This document shows positions 25,001 through 34,893 of a DNA stretch of 64,000 nt, one piece after another. A program made the translations under genes and the position numbers. The DNA lies in NCBI GenBank assembly GCA_023525975.1, contig CM042027.1:86460007-86524006 (forward strand), in the 5' to 3' direction. This DNA is from Smallanthus sonchifolius (taxonomy: Eukaryota > Streptophyta > Magnoliopsida > Asterales > Asteraceae). Below the pieces are notes generated by a model, which was not told the origin of the DNA, ran no database searches, and was given only the letters and a program-made list of their open reading frames with translations. Positions within the stretch are counted from its first letter, which is position 1, and every line of letters begins with the position of its first letter.

Positions 25001-26070
25001 GTACTTGTATGCTTGCCGGAATTTTATTTAAATGGGATCATATGGATTTTACCCGACGTGGTGTCCTTCCTTCAGTTATGAATTGGTGGTAGTCCTACAT
25101 TTTGTCTATGTGGACCGAGGAGAAAGGGGGCTCGGCGGGAAGAGGATTGTATTGTGATTTGTGAGAGAACCAAGTGTTTTCTGTCCTGAACTTCCTTGTG
25201 CCGGGAATGGCGACTTGCAGGCTGCTGGAAAAAAGTGACCGGCAGCAGAGAGTCGTGATTGGGGCAAAGGGGTTAATTACATAAATGGTCCCTCTAATTA
25301 CATATATAGCCCCTCTAATTAAACTAGAGTTGATTACATAAATGGTCCATCAGTCCATGTGGTTACAAGAGACTAAGATAGTCATTTTATACAAACTTAA
25401 CGGAATATTTAACGGAAACTAGTGTTAGACCCCAAACTTGTTACAAAACTAAAACCAAAGAACCCAAGCATGCAACTTTTCAAACTTAGACCCCTAACTT
25501 GTAACTAGGGACAAACCACATAGACTATATGTGTAATCAACTCTTTTATATACATACATAATATGTATTATTTAGTTATTTTTATCATACTTATAAATAA
25601 TAGTATTTATTATATTGAATAAAAGTTGTTACATTTATATTAATAATAGGCTCGCAAGCCTAGTCAAGCTCGGTATATAAAGTCAGGGCTTGGGCTTGTT
25701 AATTAAACGATTTTTTGTTTATATAACAAGCTTCAATTTAGGCTCAAGTTCGATTATGCTTGGCTTGATTCAAGCTTTTAGCGAGCAGTCTCATTTACAT
25801 CCTTACTTTGGGCAACATATAAATAGTTTGACACTTTGACCTGTTTTGTTTTCAGTTAAATTATTCATTTTTTTTATCTTCCTGATTTTTTCTTTGTTTT
25901 CTTTCATCCTGGAGATTCCTTCTCCATATTCATCTAAAAGGCTCAACTTGGTGAAACAACTAGAAAGAACAAAGAAGATGGAAGTTGAACAATATGCAGA
26001 AACGGGCCGGGCTAGAGAAACCAGTAAAGAAAATGAAGAAGATAAAAGTTTTACAGTGACAATACCGTAG
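13052..26070 (+). CDS. LETM1-like organellar membrane protein, ~14 exons
   Basis: Encodes about 707 residues. Coding exons: 13052-13101, 14023-14426, 14626-14711, 14916-15074, 15141-15477, 16150-16268, 16349-16421, 16732-16955, 17175-17231, 17326-17452, 22615-22716, 23048-23218, 23592-23651, 25915-26070. All borders are GT-AG and all phases agree except exon 1 to exon 2, which is one base out. The N-terminus (MASRFLLRSTNFSSYHL) looks like an organelle-targeting peptide. The conserved LETM1-type segment lies near the C-terminus: LVPITILMLIPVSAVGHAAM, a membrane helix, then KKYIPSLIPSPY. LETM1 proteins act in mitochondrial inner-membrane ion homeostasis and translation; this plant subgroup is poorly characterised. 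A Copia element lies in the intron between exons 10 and 11 and an hAT-type element in the last intron. A lysine/glutamate-rich tail ends the protein. Confidence 0.85.
17512..17843 (+). repeat. 5' LTR of the intact Copia element
   Basis: 332 bp. It holds a TATA-like CTATAAATAAGG about 120 bases before its end, the likely start of the element's own transcript. Confidence 0.93.
17962..22230 (+). CDS. Copia gag-pol polyprotein, uninterrupted
   Basis: 1422 residues from the ATG at 17962. The frame is open further upstream, but that part lies in the LTR and primer site. Order of domains is that of Ty1/Copia. Gag is followed by an RG-rich stretch and a CCHC knuckle at residues 279-292 (CFRCDAFGHFSADC). 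The aspartic protease has D-T-G at 360-362, and an HHCC integrase-zinc region follows. The integrase has D555, D618 and E654, a DD35E spacing. The reverse transcriptase has YVDD at 1104-1107, and RNase H is last. All these residues are present and there is no stop or shift. Integrase lying before reverse transcriptase separates Copia from Gypsy. The lineage within Copia is not assigned. Confidence 0.96.
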   Translation: MADAANVNNQVAIIKDNNNLSFQCPILTATNYPIWSLRIKAIFKAHGIWETIEPGTDVDQKKDNSAIAYLYQALPEDLILQVAGCTHAKEIWDAIKTRHLGVERVMEARLQTLKAEFEAARMKDSEKIDVFAAKLSGIASKSAALGTVIEETTLVRKILTAIPEKFLNMAATIEQLVDLKTVKFQEVVGRLKAYEERTSAKATNNSQDQLLLSYEEWDSRKKREKSFGRGRGNGQDTRGRGRGRGRFGGRGRGLGRGQNSLDGRQQTEDSTIDRSKLQCFRCDAFGHFSADCPTRKKDEKANLTQARPIEIPQANADKPALLMTVANQRNKKEVIHLSEEKVFPAKYESHDDGEYMWHLDTGGTNHMTGNKELFSTLDTNIGGTVRFGDDSCVEIEGRGSILLACKNGEQRLLTDVLYIPYLKNNIFSIGQAEEGGCIILIKHGFLSMFEPDGSLLMKVQRSPNRLYKINLKVGTPICLQAKIDDPAWLWHARLGHVNFDTIKRLGTSDLVEGVPAINHPTQMCEACLAGKHSRQSFPVQTTFRAAKPLEQVYADLCGPITPATQSGNRYILLIVDDHSRFMWSFMQKNKGEAFEQFKKFKSFAENQYGRKIKVLRTDRGGEFTSNEFKQFCEFAGITRQLTAPYTPQQNGIVERRNRTVMSTTRSILKAMDMPQSFWAEAVRHSVYVLNRLPTRILKNQTPYEALKGRKPNLDHLRVFGCVGYVKVPSNQVDKLDDRSIPMVYLGTEPGTKAYRMYDPEEMRLVISRDVKFDESRKWDWDLQQESSQEPNHEGEFVIQINPDEAVPAVQNIENGPAEPGSPLGPFMNSPQSTSGSTHGSLVNEENITHSDVSSPETTVKGRGPMLSRIPTDTNNLSDPHMAEEETYDDTPPRGWKNLNEVYNLLLTEGEPTNFREASGHKEWEQAMKSEIASIERNNTWELMDLPPGHRPIGLKWVYKIKRDAKGEVTRHKARLVAKGYIQQHGIDYDEVFAPVARLETVRLILALAAQRGWDVHHLDVKTTFLHGDLKEDVFVSQPEGFVKKGKEQKVYKLSKALYGLKQAPRAWNTKLDGVLKEYGFQRCKLEQAVYTKRTHEGSLVVGIYVDDLIVTGNNPEKIKQFKRQMEDKFEMSDLGLVSYYLGLEVIQGKDGIKIKQSSYAKKILQQAGMWECNSTKYPMEPGLKLMKDDGSSSVDATQYRKIIGCLRYLTHTRPDLAYSVGYASRYMQAPQNTHFQAVKQILRYVKGTTELGIHYRRSGSNVLLGFSDSSFSVDPDDGKGTTGLVFYFDDGPIAWNSQKQPTVALSSCEAEFMAATSAACQAIWLRGLLAETTGRKEEQVVIKVDNKSAISLMKNPVFHGRSKHINTRYHYIRECVEKEQIKVEHISGDQQRADILTKALPKLKFAEMREILGMKLIEDAGK
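22263..22594 (+). repeat. 3' LTR of the intact Copia element
   Basis: 332 bp, apparently the same base for base as the 5' LTR. It lies 20 bases upstream of LETM1-like exon 11, so LTR-driven or LTR-terminated transcripts could affect that gene. Confidence 0.93.
22731..22870. repeat. Short tandem duplication in an intron
   Basis: CTTTAAGTTTTACTTGGGCT occurs at about 22733 and again at about 22840, and GAGTGGGTTGGGTAAC is also doubled. This is a local duplication of about 105 bp in the LETM1-like gene's intron after exon 11. Confidence 0.7.
23755..25805. mobile_element. hAT-type non-autonomous element, 2051 bp
   Basis: It lies in the last intron of the LETM1-like gene. Terminal inverted repeats are TAAGGGTGTAAATGAG at the left and the complement of CTCATTTACATCCTTA at the right. 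An exact 8-bp duplication CTTTGGGC (23747-23754, 25806-25813) marks it as hAT superfamily. It encodes no transposase. The frame at 24134-24457 lies inside and matches no family I know. Confidence 0.88.
23930..25543. mobile_element. Possible element nested in the hAT-type element
   Basis: Termini GAGTTAATTACAC (23930) and GTGTAATCAACTC (25531-25543) are complementary with one mismatch. GTTAATTACATAAATGGTCC-like segments recur inside (24070, 25270, 25330). The interior has no recognisable protein. Target duplications are unclear. Confidence 0.45.
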
Positions 26071-26463
26071 TAACTGACGGGTAACAGAATATGCTCCATG
26101 ACTCCATGGTGTTTCTGTTCGTGTTCGGTAGCTTGTACATAAGTAGATGCTGATGTATAATTTGATTTTGCATAAGTTTGTTAACATTTTGTCAATCTCC
26201 TCAAGATTTAGTTTCTTTTTTTTTTTAAAAGAAGGAAAAAACAGGTCGCTGTTTTCAGCTTGTTTTGTTCCTTAAACAGGTCCCTGTAGAAAGGTACAGT
26301 TGTGTTCTTTCTTAACAAAGAACTGGGAAATATGAAATAAATGACATTTATTTTTTATTTCTCTATTTTTCTTATTTTTATATAACTACTATGGATTAAT
26401 GATGTCTTTTATTTATATTGTTATTTCTTATATTTATGACAGATGTCAACTAACCATAAAATC

Positions 26464-26985
26464 CAATGTTTTCAGAACTGGACCGGACAACGAATCGGAC
26501 ATCTTAGAGGTTCACTGGTCGGATCGGATTCAAGAACCGGATGACGCAATAAATAATATAAATATTCATAAAAATATATAGAAAAATATAAAAAATTCCA
26601 AATACTACATATACAACCATTTAAACAATTTTGAGTCAAGGACGAGGGTTGTAGGTCTGTAGGAATTTTAATTCTTTTGAATCTTCAATTTTAATTTTGA
26701 TTAGAGTTTTGGAGGACTTGTGGCAGCGTATAAGTTAAAAGGAAAGAGCCAAATTGGGTTAAAATTGTAAATAGAAGTAAGTAGGAGGACTATAGGATAA
26801 AAAAGATAAAAAAAATAGTAAAAAAAATAAAAAATTAAACTACCCGGTTCGACCACCGGTTCGTGGTTCGACCACTGAATCGCTTGGACCGCCCTGTTCA
26901 ACCAGCAAACGGTCTCAGAGCATGTAACCAGACCGGTGGAGGTCACGGTTCCCGGTCCGACCGGTCCGGTCCGGGTTAAACATTG
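26464..26985. mobile_element. hAT-type MITE with CCGGTTCGA-rich ends, 522 bp
   Basis: Ends CAATGTTTTC and AAACATTG, flanked by an exact 8-bp duplication ATAAAATC (26456-26463, 26986-26993). Both halves are rich in CCGGTTCGACC-type motifs around an AT-rich core. Related copies occur at 45134-45500, 54733-55358 and, truncated, at 60345-60422. Confidence 0.85.
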
Positions 26986-27293
26986 ATAAAATCACATGCA
27001 TTGATTGGTACAAATGGCCCACCACTTCATGCTTGTAAAGAATCAAACAACGAGGCCCAGTAAAAGCAAATGGGCCCACCACTACTTATCCATAGACCAT
27101 AATGACGATGCTTCTACCAAATTTACCCATTTTTCAAAATCAAGAAAAAAATAGTTTGAATCACAAATAAAACACTCATACTCCATTAATTTTCATAAAT
27201 AAAAAATCAAATACAAAAAGAAAGGAAAACAAATAAATTGCTTTCCTTCCTTTTATTAACAATTACAAGTTGATCTGCTTCTCAGTAAAAAAA

Positions 27294-28387
27294 TTAAAAC
27301 TCGCTGGAAAGAGGAGCATGTTCATGGCTCATAAACACATTGCTGTAAATGGCTCCGGCCAAGCCACCACCAATGAGAGGTCCGACCCAGTAGATCCAGT
27401 GGCCAGAGAAATCACCGCTTGCCACAGCAGGTCCAAAGGATCTAGCTGGGTTCATTGATCCCCCAGAGAAGGGGCCTGCGGCCAAAATATTGGCACCCAC
27501 AATGAGCCCGATTGCAAGGGGTGCGATTGTGCCCAAAGGTCCCTTCTTGGGGTCACAGGCAGTGGCGTAAACTGTGTACACCAATGCGAACGTGATTATG
27601 ATCTCCATCACAACTCCTTGGATGGCTCCGACACCTACAGCCACTCCATGGATAGGTACAGCCTAAAGAAAGAAACATATGGTGTATAAGTATATATGCA
27701 TAATGTACAACTCTTTAAACAAACAAACAAAAATACCCAGTAAAAATCTCACTTTAACAGTAGGGTCTGAAGAGGGTTAGATGAGAGCAAACTTTACCTC
27801 TCACCTAAGGGATAGAGAAGCTGCTCTAGACAAACCCCATACTCATAATGTACAACTCTTTATGCTTGTATTAAAATTTCCAAATATTAAAATTTACTTA
27901 CCAAGCCTCCGGTGACGAAGCTAAGGAGGTAGCATGCGGCAGTGGAGCCGATGAGTTGGGCAATCCAGTAAAAGATGCCAGTTAGGATGGTGATCTGACC
28001 GCCAACGGCCAACCCAAAGGTGACAGCTGGATTGACATGGCCACCAGAGATGTTGGCGGCGATGGAGACTGCCACAAAGAGTGCAAGTCCATGGCAGACT
28101 GCCACCGCCACCAGACCCGCTGGATCAAGGGCGGCGTCAGCTGTCAACTTGGCTGCACACAATCAACGGTAATTAGATTACGTACATAAAACTAACATTT
28201 GCATGGGAAATAATAGTTTTATTACTTAAATAATTAATTAGAAAATGAGAAATTGGATACCGTAGGCTATGGCTGAGCCGACGCCGGCGAAGACGAAGAG
28301 GAGGGTGGAGATGAACTCAGCAATGTAGGCTTTAATGGAGGTCAAGCTAAAGGAATCATCAAAACGACCGAATGCAATTGCAGGCAT
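27294..28387 (-). CDS. TIP2: Tonoplast aquaporin, TIP2 (delta-TIP) type
   Basis: Complete 248-residue channel in three exons (28261-28387, 27902-28152, 27294-27662) with GT-AG borders and matching phases. It moves water, and in this subgroup often ammonia, across the vacuolar membrane. Two NPA loops are present (N83-P84-A85 in SGGHVNPAVTF; N197-P198-A199 in GGSMNPARSF) among six membrane helices. His63 and Arg200 fit the His/Ile/Gly/Arg filter of TIP2 proteins. The opening FGRFDDSFSL and the segment GPLIGGGLAGAIYSNVFM match the TIP2 subgroup closely. The gene appears fully functional. The isoform number is not assigned. Confidence 0.96.
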
Positions 28388-28487
28388 TTTTTTATTTAAA
28401 AAATTAATTAATTTAAAGAAATTGAGAGTGTGAAGAAAAGATGAGGAGAATTGGGAGTGGGCGCTTTGCAAACGACTCTAAAGCCCC

Positions 28488-28495
28488 TTTATATA
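28488..28495 (-). promoter_or_regulatory. TATA box of the TIP2 gene
   Basis: Minus-strand TATATAAA about 100 bases upstream of the ATG, followed by a GGGGC stretch and a pyrimidine/purine-mixed leader. Confidence 0.65.
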
Positions 28496-28499
28496 ATGA

Positions 28500-28939
28500 A
28501 ATTTCCAATTATAATAATTGTAATTTTAAGGATGACAAAAAATAAATAAAAATAAACGTGATATATATTTTTTGAAAATACACACAACTAAGATAGGTTT
28601 GGTGTCATAATCATTATAAGTACTATTCTTGTAATAATTCTTACTAAACTAAAGTTTAATTCAATCTTTATTAAAGAAACTAAATATTACAATTTTTTAT
28701 TCGATTTAAACATTTCGTGTTTAAGGATTAACTCTTCAAACGTATCACAAGCTTGAAAAATTCAACACAAAATTAAAAATCATGTTAGATATATCGCGCA
28801 CTTTTAAATTGTGAATTAACATACAAAAAACATAAAGTTTGATGAAATATAATATAATGCTTAAACTACAAAGCTCAACGTTTATCTTTTAGAGACTTTT
28901 GAGGTAAATTGTCCAACCAATTTAAGTTTTGATATAAAA
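28500..28939. other. AT-rich intergenic DNA, nothing recognised
   Basis: Upstream region of the TIP2 gene. Apart from its TATA box no element was recognised. Confidence 0.4.
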
Positions 28940-29350
28940 CTAGAAGTTGTACCCCGCGCTCCGCGACGGGAACCGGACCTTAAACAGTTGAGACGGTGAC
29001 ATTAACGTAGCTAATCACAAAAAGAAACGTGGTTAAATAAACTTTCCCATGCGTTCCGCAGCGGGAGGCGGACCCTAAACGTTTGAGGCGGTGACACTAA
29101 CGTGGCTAAGCAAAAATAAAACGTAGGTGCGTACTCCATAGCGTAAGACGGACGTTAAACGGTTAAGGCGGTGAGCCGGTGACATTAATGTGTGGCTAAA
29201 CACAAAAAGTAAACGTATAAAATTAACGTCGGTACATAAACATGATAAAATACAATTATATAACGGTACCGACGTTTTTTTGTCGATGTCAGTCTAATTT
29301 TTCACGCTACCCGCGCGTTGCGGCTAATCAAAGAAATGTACCTGCGTTGC
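28940..29350 (-). mobile_element. Helitron 3' end with tandem GC-rich repeats
   Basis: On the minus strand a hairpin CCCGTCGCGGAGCGCGGGG is followed by a short spacer and CTAG (28940-28943) then T, as at Helitron 3' ends. Adjacent sequence (28950-29220) holds three diverged direct repeats of about 90 bp (GACGGTGACATTAACGT motifs). Another CCCGCGCGTTGCGG motif lies at 29305. The 5' end was not found, so the right border is arbitrary. Confidence 0.55.
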
Positions 29351-30187
29351 GGTAGGGTGGTATGATCAAAAGAAACGCACGCGCAAAATAAACTAAAGTT
29401 ATTGAGGAAAAATCAGATTATATATACAAATGGGGTAAACTCGAAACTTTAGAAACCTAAAGGATCAAAGTAAAATTTGACAAAGTAGAGGGGATAGTAA
29501 TACAATTTAACTAAAGTATAGGGAGTATGTGTGTTGGTGGAAAACAAAACCGACCTTTGTAATTGAGTATTAGTTAAATATCACTTATGAAGTTTACAAT
29601 AATAAATGGGACCAATTTAACCCGAGAGCAATATGATCCAGAACTGATCCAAATCCATTCAAATTAAACGTAAATCTTGAATTTCATGTTTTTTTTTCTT
29701 GTTATATATATATTTTTTCCTATTAGAAATTTACACTCCTAATTTCAAAGCTTTGATTTAACTTGTTTTATAAATTTACACATTTCTCCTTACTTTTAGG
29801 AACGAAGATAACTAAGAAACACTAAAGTTGAAGCATATATATAACTACTTTTAGGTCATACAAACTACAAAGTTTGAAATATATATAAAACACACCAAAC
29901 ATACTTTGTACATGCGAAAGGATAAGGAAATAATATTTTCTTTAGTCATGGTTTAAGGGTTCTTAAGATTTAATTAACTAACAATTAAATATGTTTTCGA
30001 CGTAATTATACATTAGATTATTGCATTTTTTTATAAAAATAATTTGGATAATAGATTTTTGAAGATAGAAAGGAATATAATGTTGTCAATGCAAATATGT
30101 GGGGGTGGGATCCTGGCTGTCAATAACATGCTTATTGTAGAAGTGTCTAGAACTCATTTTTTTTTATTTAATTTATACATGTCCTCT

Positions 30188-30500
30188 TATGTTTGTCGTT
30201 TTTATTTCTTGACGGATAATATGCTTTAAATAATTTAATTTGAAAAAAGAGATTCAAAAATAAATTTTTGATTTTGGGTTTATAGTCCATTTCTTTTTTC
30301 AAAATAAATACAAGGATTATGTTTGTCGTTTTTATTTCTTGACGGATAATATGTTTTAAATAATTTAATTTGAAAAAAAATTCAAAAATAAACTTTTGAT
30401 TTTATGTTTGTCGTTTTTATTTCTTGACGGATAATATGTTTTAAATAATTTAATTTGAAAAAAAGATTCAAAAATAAACTTTTGATTTTGGGTTTATAGT
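30188..30500. repeat. Direct repeat, three copies
   Basis: TATGTTTGTCGTTTTTATTT begins near 30188, 30318 and 30400, each followed by TTAAATAATTTAATTTGAAA. Spacing is uneven (about 130 and 83 bp), so part of one unit was lost. Confidence 0.8.
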
Positions 30501-30654
30501 TCATTTCTTTTTTCAAAGTAAATACAAGGCTTTTGTTAAACCAACTGAGACCCTATGTTTATAAAGTAAATATAAGACTTTTGTTTTACAACCGAGTTTT
30601 GATATTTAAATCATTTGACGTCAATAATAGTATTAAAAGAGATCATGATACTAA

Positions 30655-31172
30655 TACTAGTATGTGATAACTTTATACAATAGTAATCAAGTTTCTCAAG
30701 TGTTTCATTTAAATACCTTAAAGTTTTTTTGTCTCTCTAAAGTCATTCAACTTTCAGTAGGTGTTTCAATCCTATGTAATATTTTTATAAATGTTTAAAT
30801 TTTTGAATATTGAATGAGATATATGAAACATATATGAATCTTGTTCACTATTTAACAATTTTTTTTTCTAATTCTACTTAAATATAATAATTTTGAAACT
30901 TGTTTATTAAGTTGATAAACTTTTATTTGTTCACTATTACCTCATATTTTAAGTTAATTGAATAAAAATTTCACTTATTAGTAACTAATATTCATATATA
31001 TTTCGTTTGCCTAATTCAATTTGAAAAAATTAAACGTTTATAAAAATATTACATAGAATTGGAACACTTATTGAAAGTTGAGTGACTTTAAAGGGAAAAA
31101 AAAACTTTGAGGTATTTAAATAGAACACTTGAGAAACTTAGTTACTATTTGGTGAAGTTTTCCCTACTAGTA
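30655..31172. mobile_element. Fold-back MITE, about 0.5 kb
   Basis: Termini begin ACTAGTA on both strands. Arms of about 120 bp pair: GTTTCTCAAGTGTT at 30692 with AACACTTGAGAAAC at 31125, and ATGTAATATTTTTATAAA at 30774 with its complement at 31040. The core is AT-rich and non-coding. Confidence 0.7.
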
Positions 31173-31199
31173 TTTATATTTTATATTAATACTAGTACC

Positions 31200-31880
31200 A
31201 AAGATTTATTTTTAGTATAATTAGTTTTGCTATCTAAAAGGGGTTACGATACAACTTATTATCCATTTTTAAAGAGGTGAGATATAAAGGACAACCAGGA
31301 GAGGTAAGTGTAATCCCATGTTTTACCAATACATCAAGTATAAATAAATGATCAAGTGCTAGTCTCCACCCGTAGAAGTTCACCTTTACGTGTATAATAT
31401 GTGTCATTAATATCAGCAAATAACATTATTTTTAAATTCCTTTTTCTCGTCCTTCGATGATACTCGTGATTGATGATTTAAAGGTGCAAAGAGGTGAACA
31501 CAATGAACAACTTTGGGCCACAAAGTCAACCGACCATCTTTAAATAAAATGATAAGAGGCGTTTTGGTTGGTATATATGGTCGTGCTTAGGAGTGATTTA
31601 ATTTGGATATTTTTATTTATTATTTAATTTGTGTCTTTTATATATTGATATATAATTATCGATATAAACAAATAAACTTATAGATCTAGATTTACAAAAT
31701 TCCTTTTCTTTGATTTAGTAGGCTAGAAATTTTTTATTATTTGGAAGCATAATATTGTCACTTAAAAGATTAGCATAGTGAGTTTTGTCTTACATATAAT
31801 CAAATAAGAAAAAGTTTAAAAAAACTTGAAAATGTGTTAATATTATGACACTTTACTTATAAACGAGGTTTATTAAAATA
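31200..31880. other. Intergenic DNA, nothing recognised
   Basis: No gene or transposon end was identified in this AT-rich stretch. Confidence 0.4.
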
Positions 31881-31915
31881 CTAGTTTGTTACACATACTT
31901 CATATGTGTAACGGA
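31881..31915 (-). mobile_element. Helitron-like 3' end
   Basis: The minus strand reads a stem GTTACACATA...TATGTGTAAC, then AAACTAG followed by T. This fits a Helitron terminus, but the 5' end was not found. Confidence 0.45.
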
Positions 31916-32436
31916 GACCCGGTCTCTATTCCCATAAGCATGTTTCTTACTTCGTAAGCCGATACATTTAAATTTTTTATTTTTATTTAAATCTATGTTC
32001 ATATTGAAAAAAAATATATTCACCAAGTATCATAGAAAAAAGTTATATGTCTACAAAATATAGTTTTAGTGAGGACATGTCCCCTTTGATAAAAAATATG
32101 TTCGCTTGTGTTCACTGCACATTCACTTTCACCCTTTAAATTTTTATTTATTTTTGTCACAATTTTTTAATTACATATCAATTAATTAAAATTATGTTGG
32201 ACATAAAATATGTTTCTGATTATACTATTCACCTAAAAGGGGCCCAAGCTTACTAACTATTGGGCTGGAGCCACACAGGCCCAAAATTTGACTGAAGCCA
32301 TTCAGGCTCAAAATCCGGTTTTGGTGGTTCACCGATTTTAACCAAAAAAGCAAACCGGTCCACTCTTTTAGAACCGATAACTAACCCTTCATTTAACCGA
32401 GACCAATTTGATCCAAAAAAATTTAACCGAGACCAA

Positions 32437-32925
32437 TCTATACTAATAAATAAAGGTTTCAGATGACACGTGTCACTTTCTTGTTCCTTCTTATCTTTAT
32501 TTTTTCGCCTCTCTCTCTTATTAAATACTAATTTTTTTGTTTCTCTCTCCTATTAAATAATACTTATATTATGAAACATAACAAATTTAATTCCTGATCT
32601 ATATCTATACTATATAATAAATAAAAGTTTTTTCATGTAATGTGTCGTCTCTATATTCATTCTTATCATTTTTTCTCGTTTCTCTCTTTTATTAAATACA
32701 CATCTATATTTTAATAATAATATATTTGTAAGAAAAATACTAATCTTTATATTAATAAATCTCCTGACATATTTTGACGAGTGTATGTGTTAACAGATTG
32801 CATTGTATTCCACGGGTTTATTCAACCGGTATAAAACACGAGTTTTTTTAAAAATAAAATTTTTATTACTTAATATATAATATTATATTTATTCAACCCG
32901 TGTAATACACGGGATTTTAACCTAG
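32437..32925 (+). mobile_element. Helitron copy and nested or tandem partner
   Basis: One TCTATACTAATAAATAAAGG start lies at 32437 and a second, TCTATACTATATAATAAATA, at 32604, each after an A. A single 3' end follows: perfect stem CCCGTGT-AAT-ACACGGG (32897-32913), short spacer and CTAG (32922-32925) then T. The complete unit is 32604-32925 (322 bp). The first start belongs to a copy truncated or invaded by it. Confidence 0.75.
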
Positions 32926-33107
32926 TAGGTTTATAAAATCTGGTAACCAAACTATTTGGTTGCCAAAGGTTATCTGGATTAAAAGCACATGGATAATTAC
33001 AATAAATGTAATAAAATATTCAAACCATATTTAAAAGGAACAGGACATGGACTCCAAACATCATAATAAACTAGCTGAAAAGGGGGCGATGCTCGCTTTA
33101 TTGACTA

Positions 33108-33504
33108 CTAGGTTAGAAACCCCATTGTATTACACGAGTTGAATAAATGCAATGTTATATATACTGAGTAATAAATATTTACATATTACATATTTATGAC
33201 ATATTACATAGTTTTTTTAATATAAATTCTAGAAACGTTATATAGTTATTCTTTTAATTGTTTTATAAAAAGAATGAAAAATGTTTTATGAACAAACCTA
33301 TTTTTTTTAAATAAAAACGTTTTATAAAAAGAATTATAGAAATCATTATTATTTAAAATGAGAGAGATGTTGGAAACAAAAAATTATAAAAACAATTAAA
33401 GAAATTTGTATAATTAATAGGAGACAGAGACGGAAAAAAAGTTGAGAATGCATAGGAGAGTGACAAATGTCCCACCAAAACCTTTATTTATTATATAGTA
33501 TAGA
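33108..33504 (-). mobile_element. Non-autonomous Helitron, 397 bp
   Basis: Reverse-oriented copy of the same family. Minus-strand start TCTATACTATATAATAAATA at 33504, preceded by A; end CTAG at 33108-33111, followed by T. It carries the GTGTAATAC hairpin region near its end. It lies tail to tail with 32604-32925, separated by about 180 bp. Confidence 0.75.
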
Positions 33505-34255
33505 TGATTCAAATAATCACGATGAAAATCTGGAATGACGTACAATGTAAAATGATAGATAAGATAATCCAAGACATATTTTTTCCAGGGTTTGAAGAGA
33601 AGGATGACTTAATTGGTAGTATGTCTCAAACGACGACGATGAACTTAGGCATGCTAGAGAAAAGGAATTTGAGCTTCAGGTACATAAAGACCATCATATT
33701 CCCGTCTTTTACCAATAATCCTTATCGTCGAAAAAACATGAAAAACACATAAATTAGGGAGAAATGATGCATTACAATTTAAATTTCAAATAATTTCTCA
33801 TCGACATTAAATTAAAAGAAAAACTAGGTAAGCTCAAAACAAAATATACGAGATCGAAGGAGTGATATTTAGGGGTTTAAATACTTGGTTGCTAACTGAA
33901 AATCGAACCAAACTGAAATCGATTAAAACCAAACCAAATTACATATTTAATGCTCAGAATAAAATCTCAAAATAATCGAAAAAAGAGCCGAACTTGCAAT
34001 TTGAAAACCGATGTCAAACAAATATTTTTAAGGCCCTCTTTAACCTTCTTTTTAAATCGAAGTAACATTCCTTTGTAAAGAAAAGCAATCAATTATGCTT
34101 CATTCATTTTAGTAGTTTTTTCACAATTGCTTATGTATTTTTGCATAAGTATTTACTTGTTTTTGAATTACCATTATGTTTTAAAAACGTCACTACTTTG
34201 ACGAATTTGTTTTAGGGTTAAGGTTATCCATTAAAATTTAGTTTGTCAGTTACAT
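33505..34255. other. Intergenic DNA, no supported gene
   Basis: A frame at 33504-33752 is open for 82 codons but has no recognisable motif. AAATCGAACCAAACTG-type motifs at 33900-34010 suggest an old MITE. Confidence 0.4.
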
Positions 34256-34259
34256 GTGT

Positions 34260-34600
34260 CACCTTCTAGGGTATACCTTCACGGGTACCCTAAGTGAGCG
34301 GGCTCACATAAGAAAAGAAATTGTGTTTCATCCAAGTAAGAGGGCTCACATTTTTTCTAGCTAATCACAACCCTTCTTCCCCTCTTTTTTTCTCTTCACC
34401 ATGAAGAAACTCACAAAACTTGTCTCACACACCCCTTCACTCAAGAGAAGGGGAGGGGGAGGGGGAGGGGGAGGGGGAGGGGGAGAGGGTTCTTCTCATG
34501 TGAGCCCCCTTAGTTGGGTGAAACATCAATTCCCTTCTCATGTAAGCCTCCATACTTAGGTACCCGTGAGGGTATACTACGTACCCTAAAAAGTGTAAAT
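34260..34600. mobile_element. Inverted-repeat MITE with G-rich minisatellite
   Basis: Left sequence TAGGGTATACCTTCACGGGTACCCTAAG, split here as TAGGGTATACC and CACGGGTACC, is mirrored at the right end (GGTACCCGTGAGGGTATAC, 34560-34580). TGTGAGCC/GGCTCACA pairs also occur inside. The core holds a (GGGGGA)n array at about 34448-34487. Confidence 0.7.
34448..34487. repeat. GGGGGA tandem array
   Basis: Six or so units of GGGGGA. Four or more G-runs of five make it a plausible G-quadruplex site. It lies about 410 bases upstream of the isochorismatase-like start codon. Confidence 0.85.
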
Positions 34601-34893
34601 AGAGAACCTAACTTCTTAGTTATGTTATGATAAGTGTTTTCATGACTGGACCAAATAAACCGGTCAGGCCTCTCGGCCCAAGAACAAGGTACCTTACCGG
34701 TTCGATTATGCTTATTTGAACCGGTCAGTTGGACGATTGGACCGGATTCAAAAGATAATACCTCTTCATATTTTATTTATTTAAGTATGTAAAATTACAA
34801 ATTAAAAACTCCTACCCTTAAAAAAAATCACAAAACGGAGCATAATCGGAAAACCAAATTTGGGGATTTTATCAGATCATCTGTGGGTTAGTA

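Noticed and set aside
33504..33752. 82-codon frame MIQIITMKIWNDVQ
   Set aside because: It begins at a Helitron border, has no recognised motif and no gene context.
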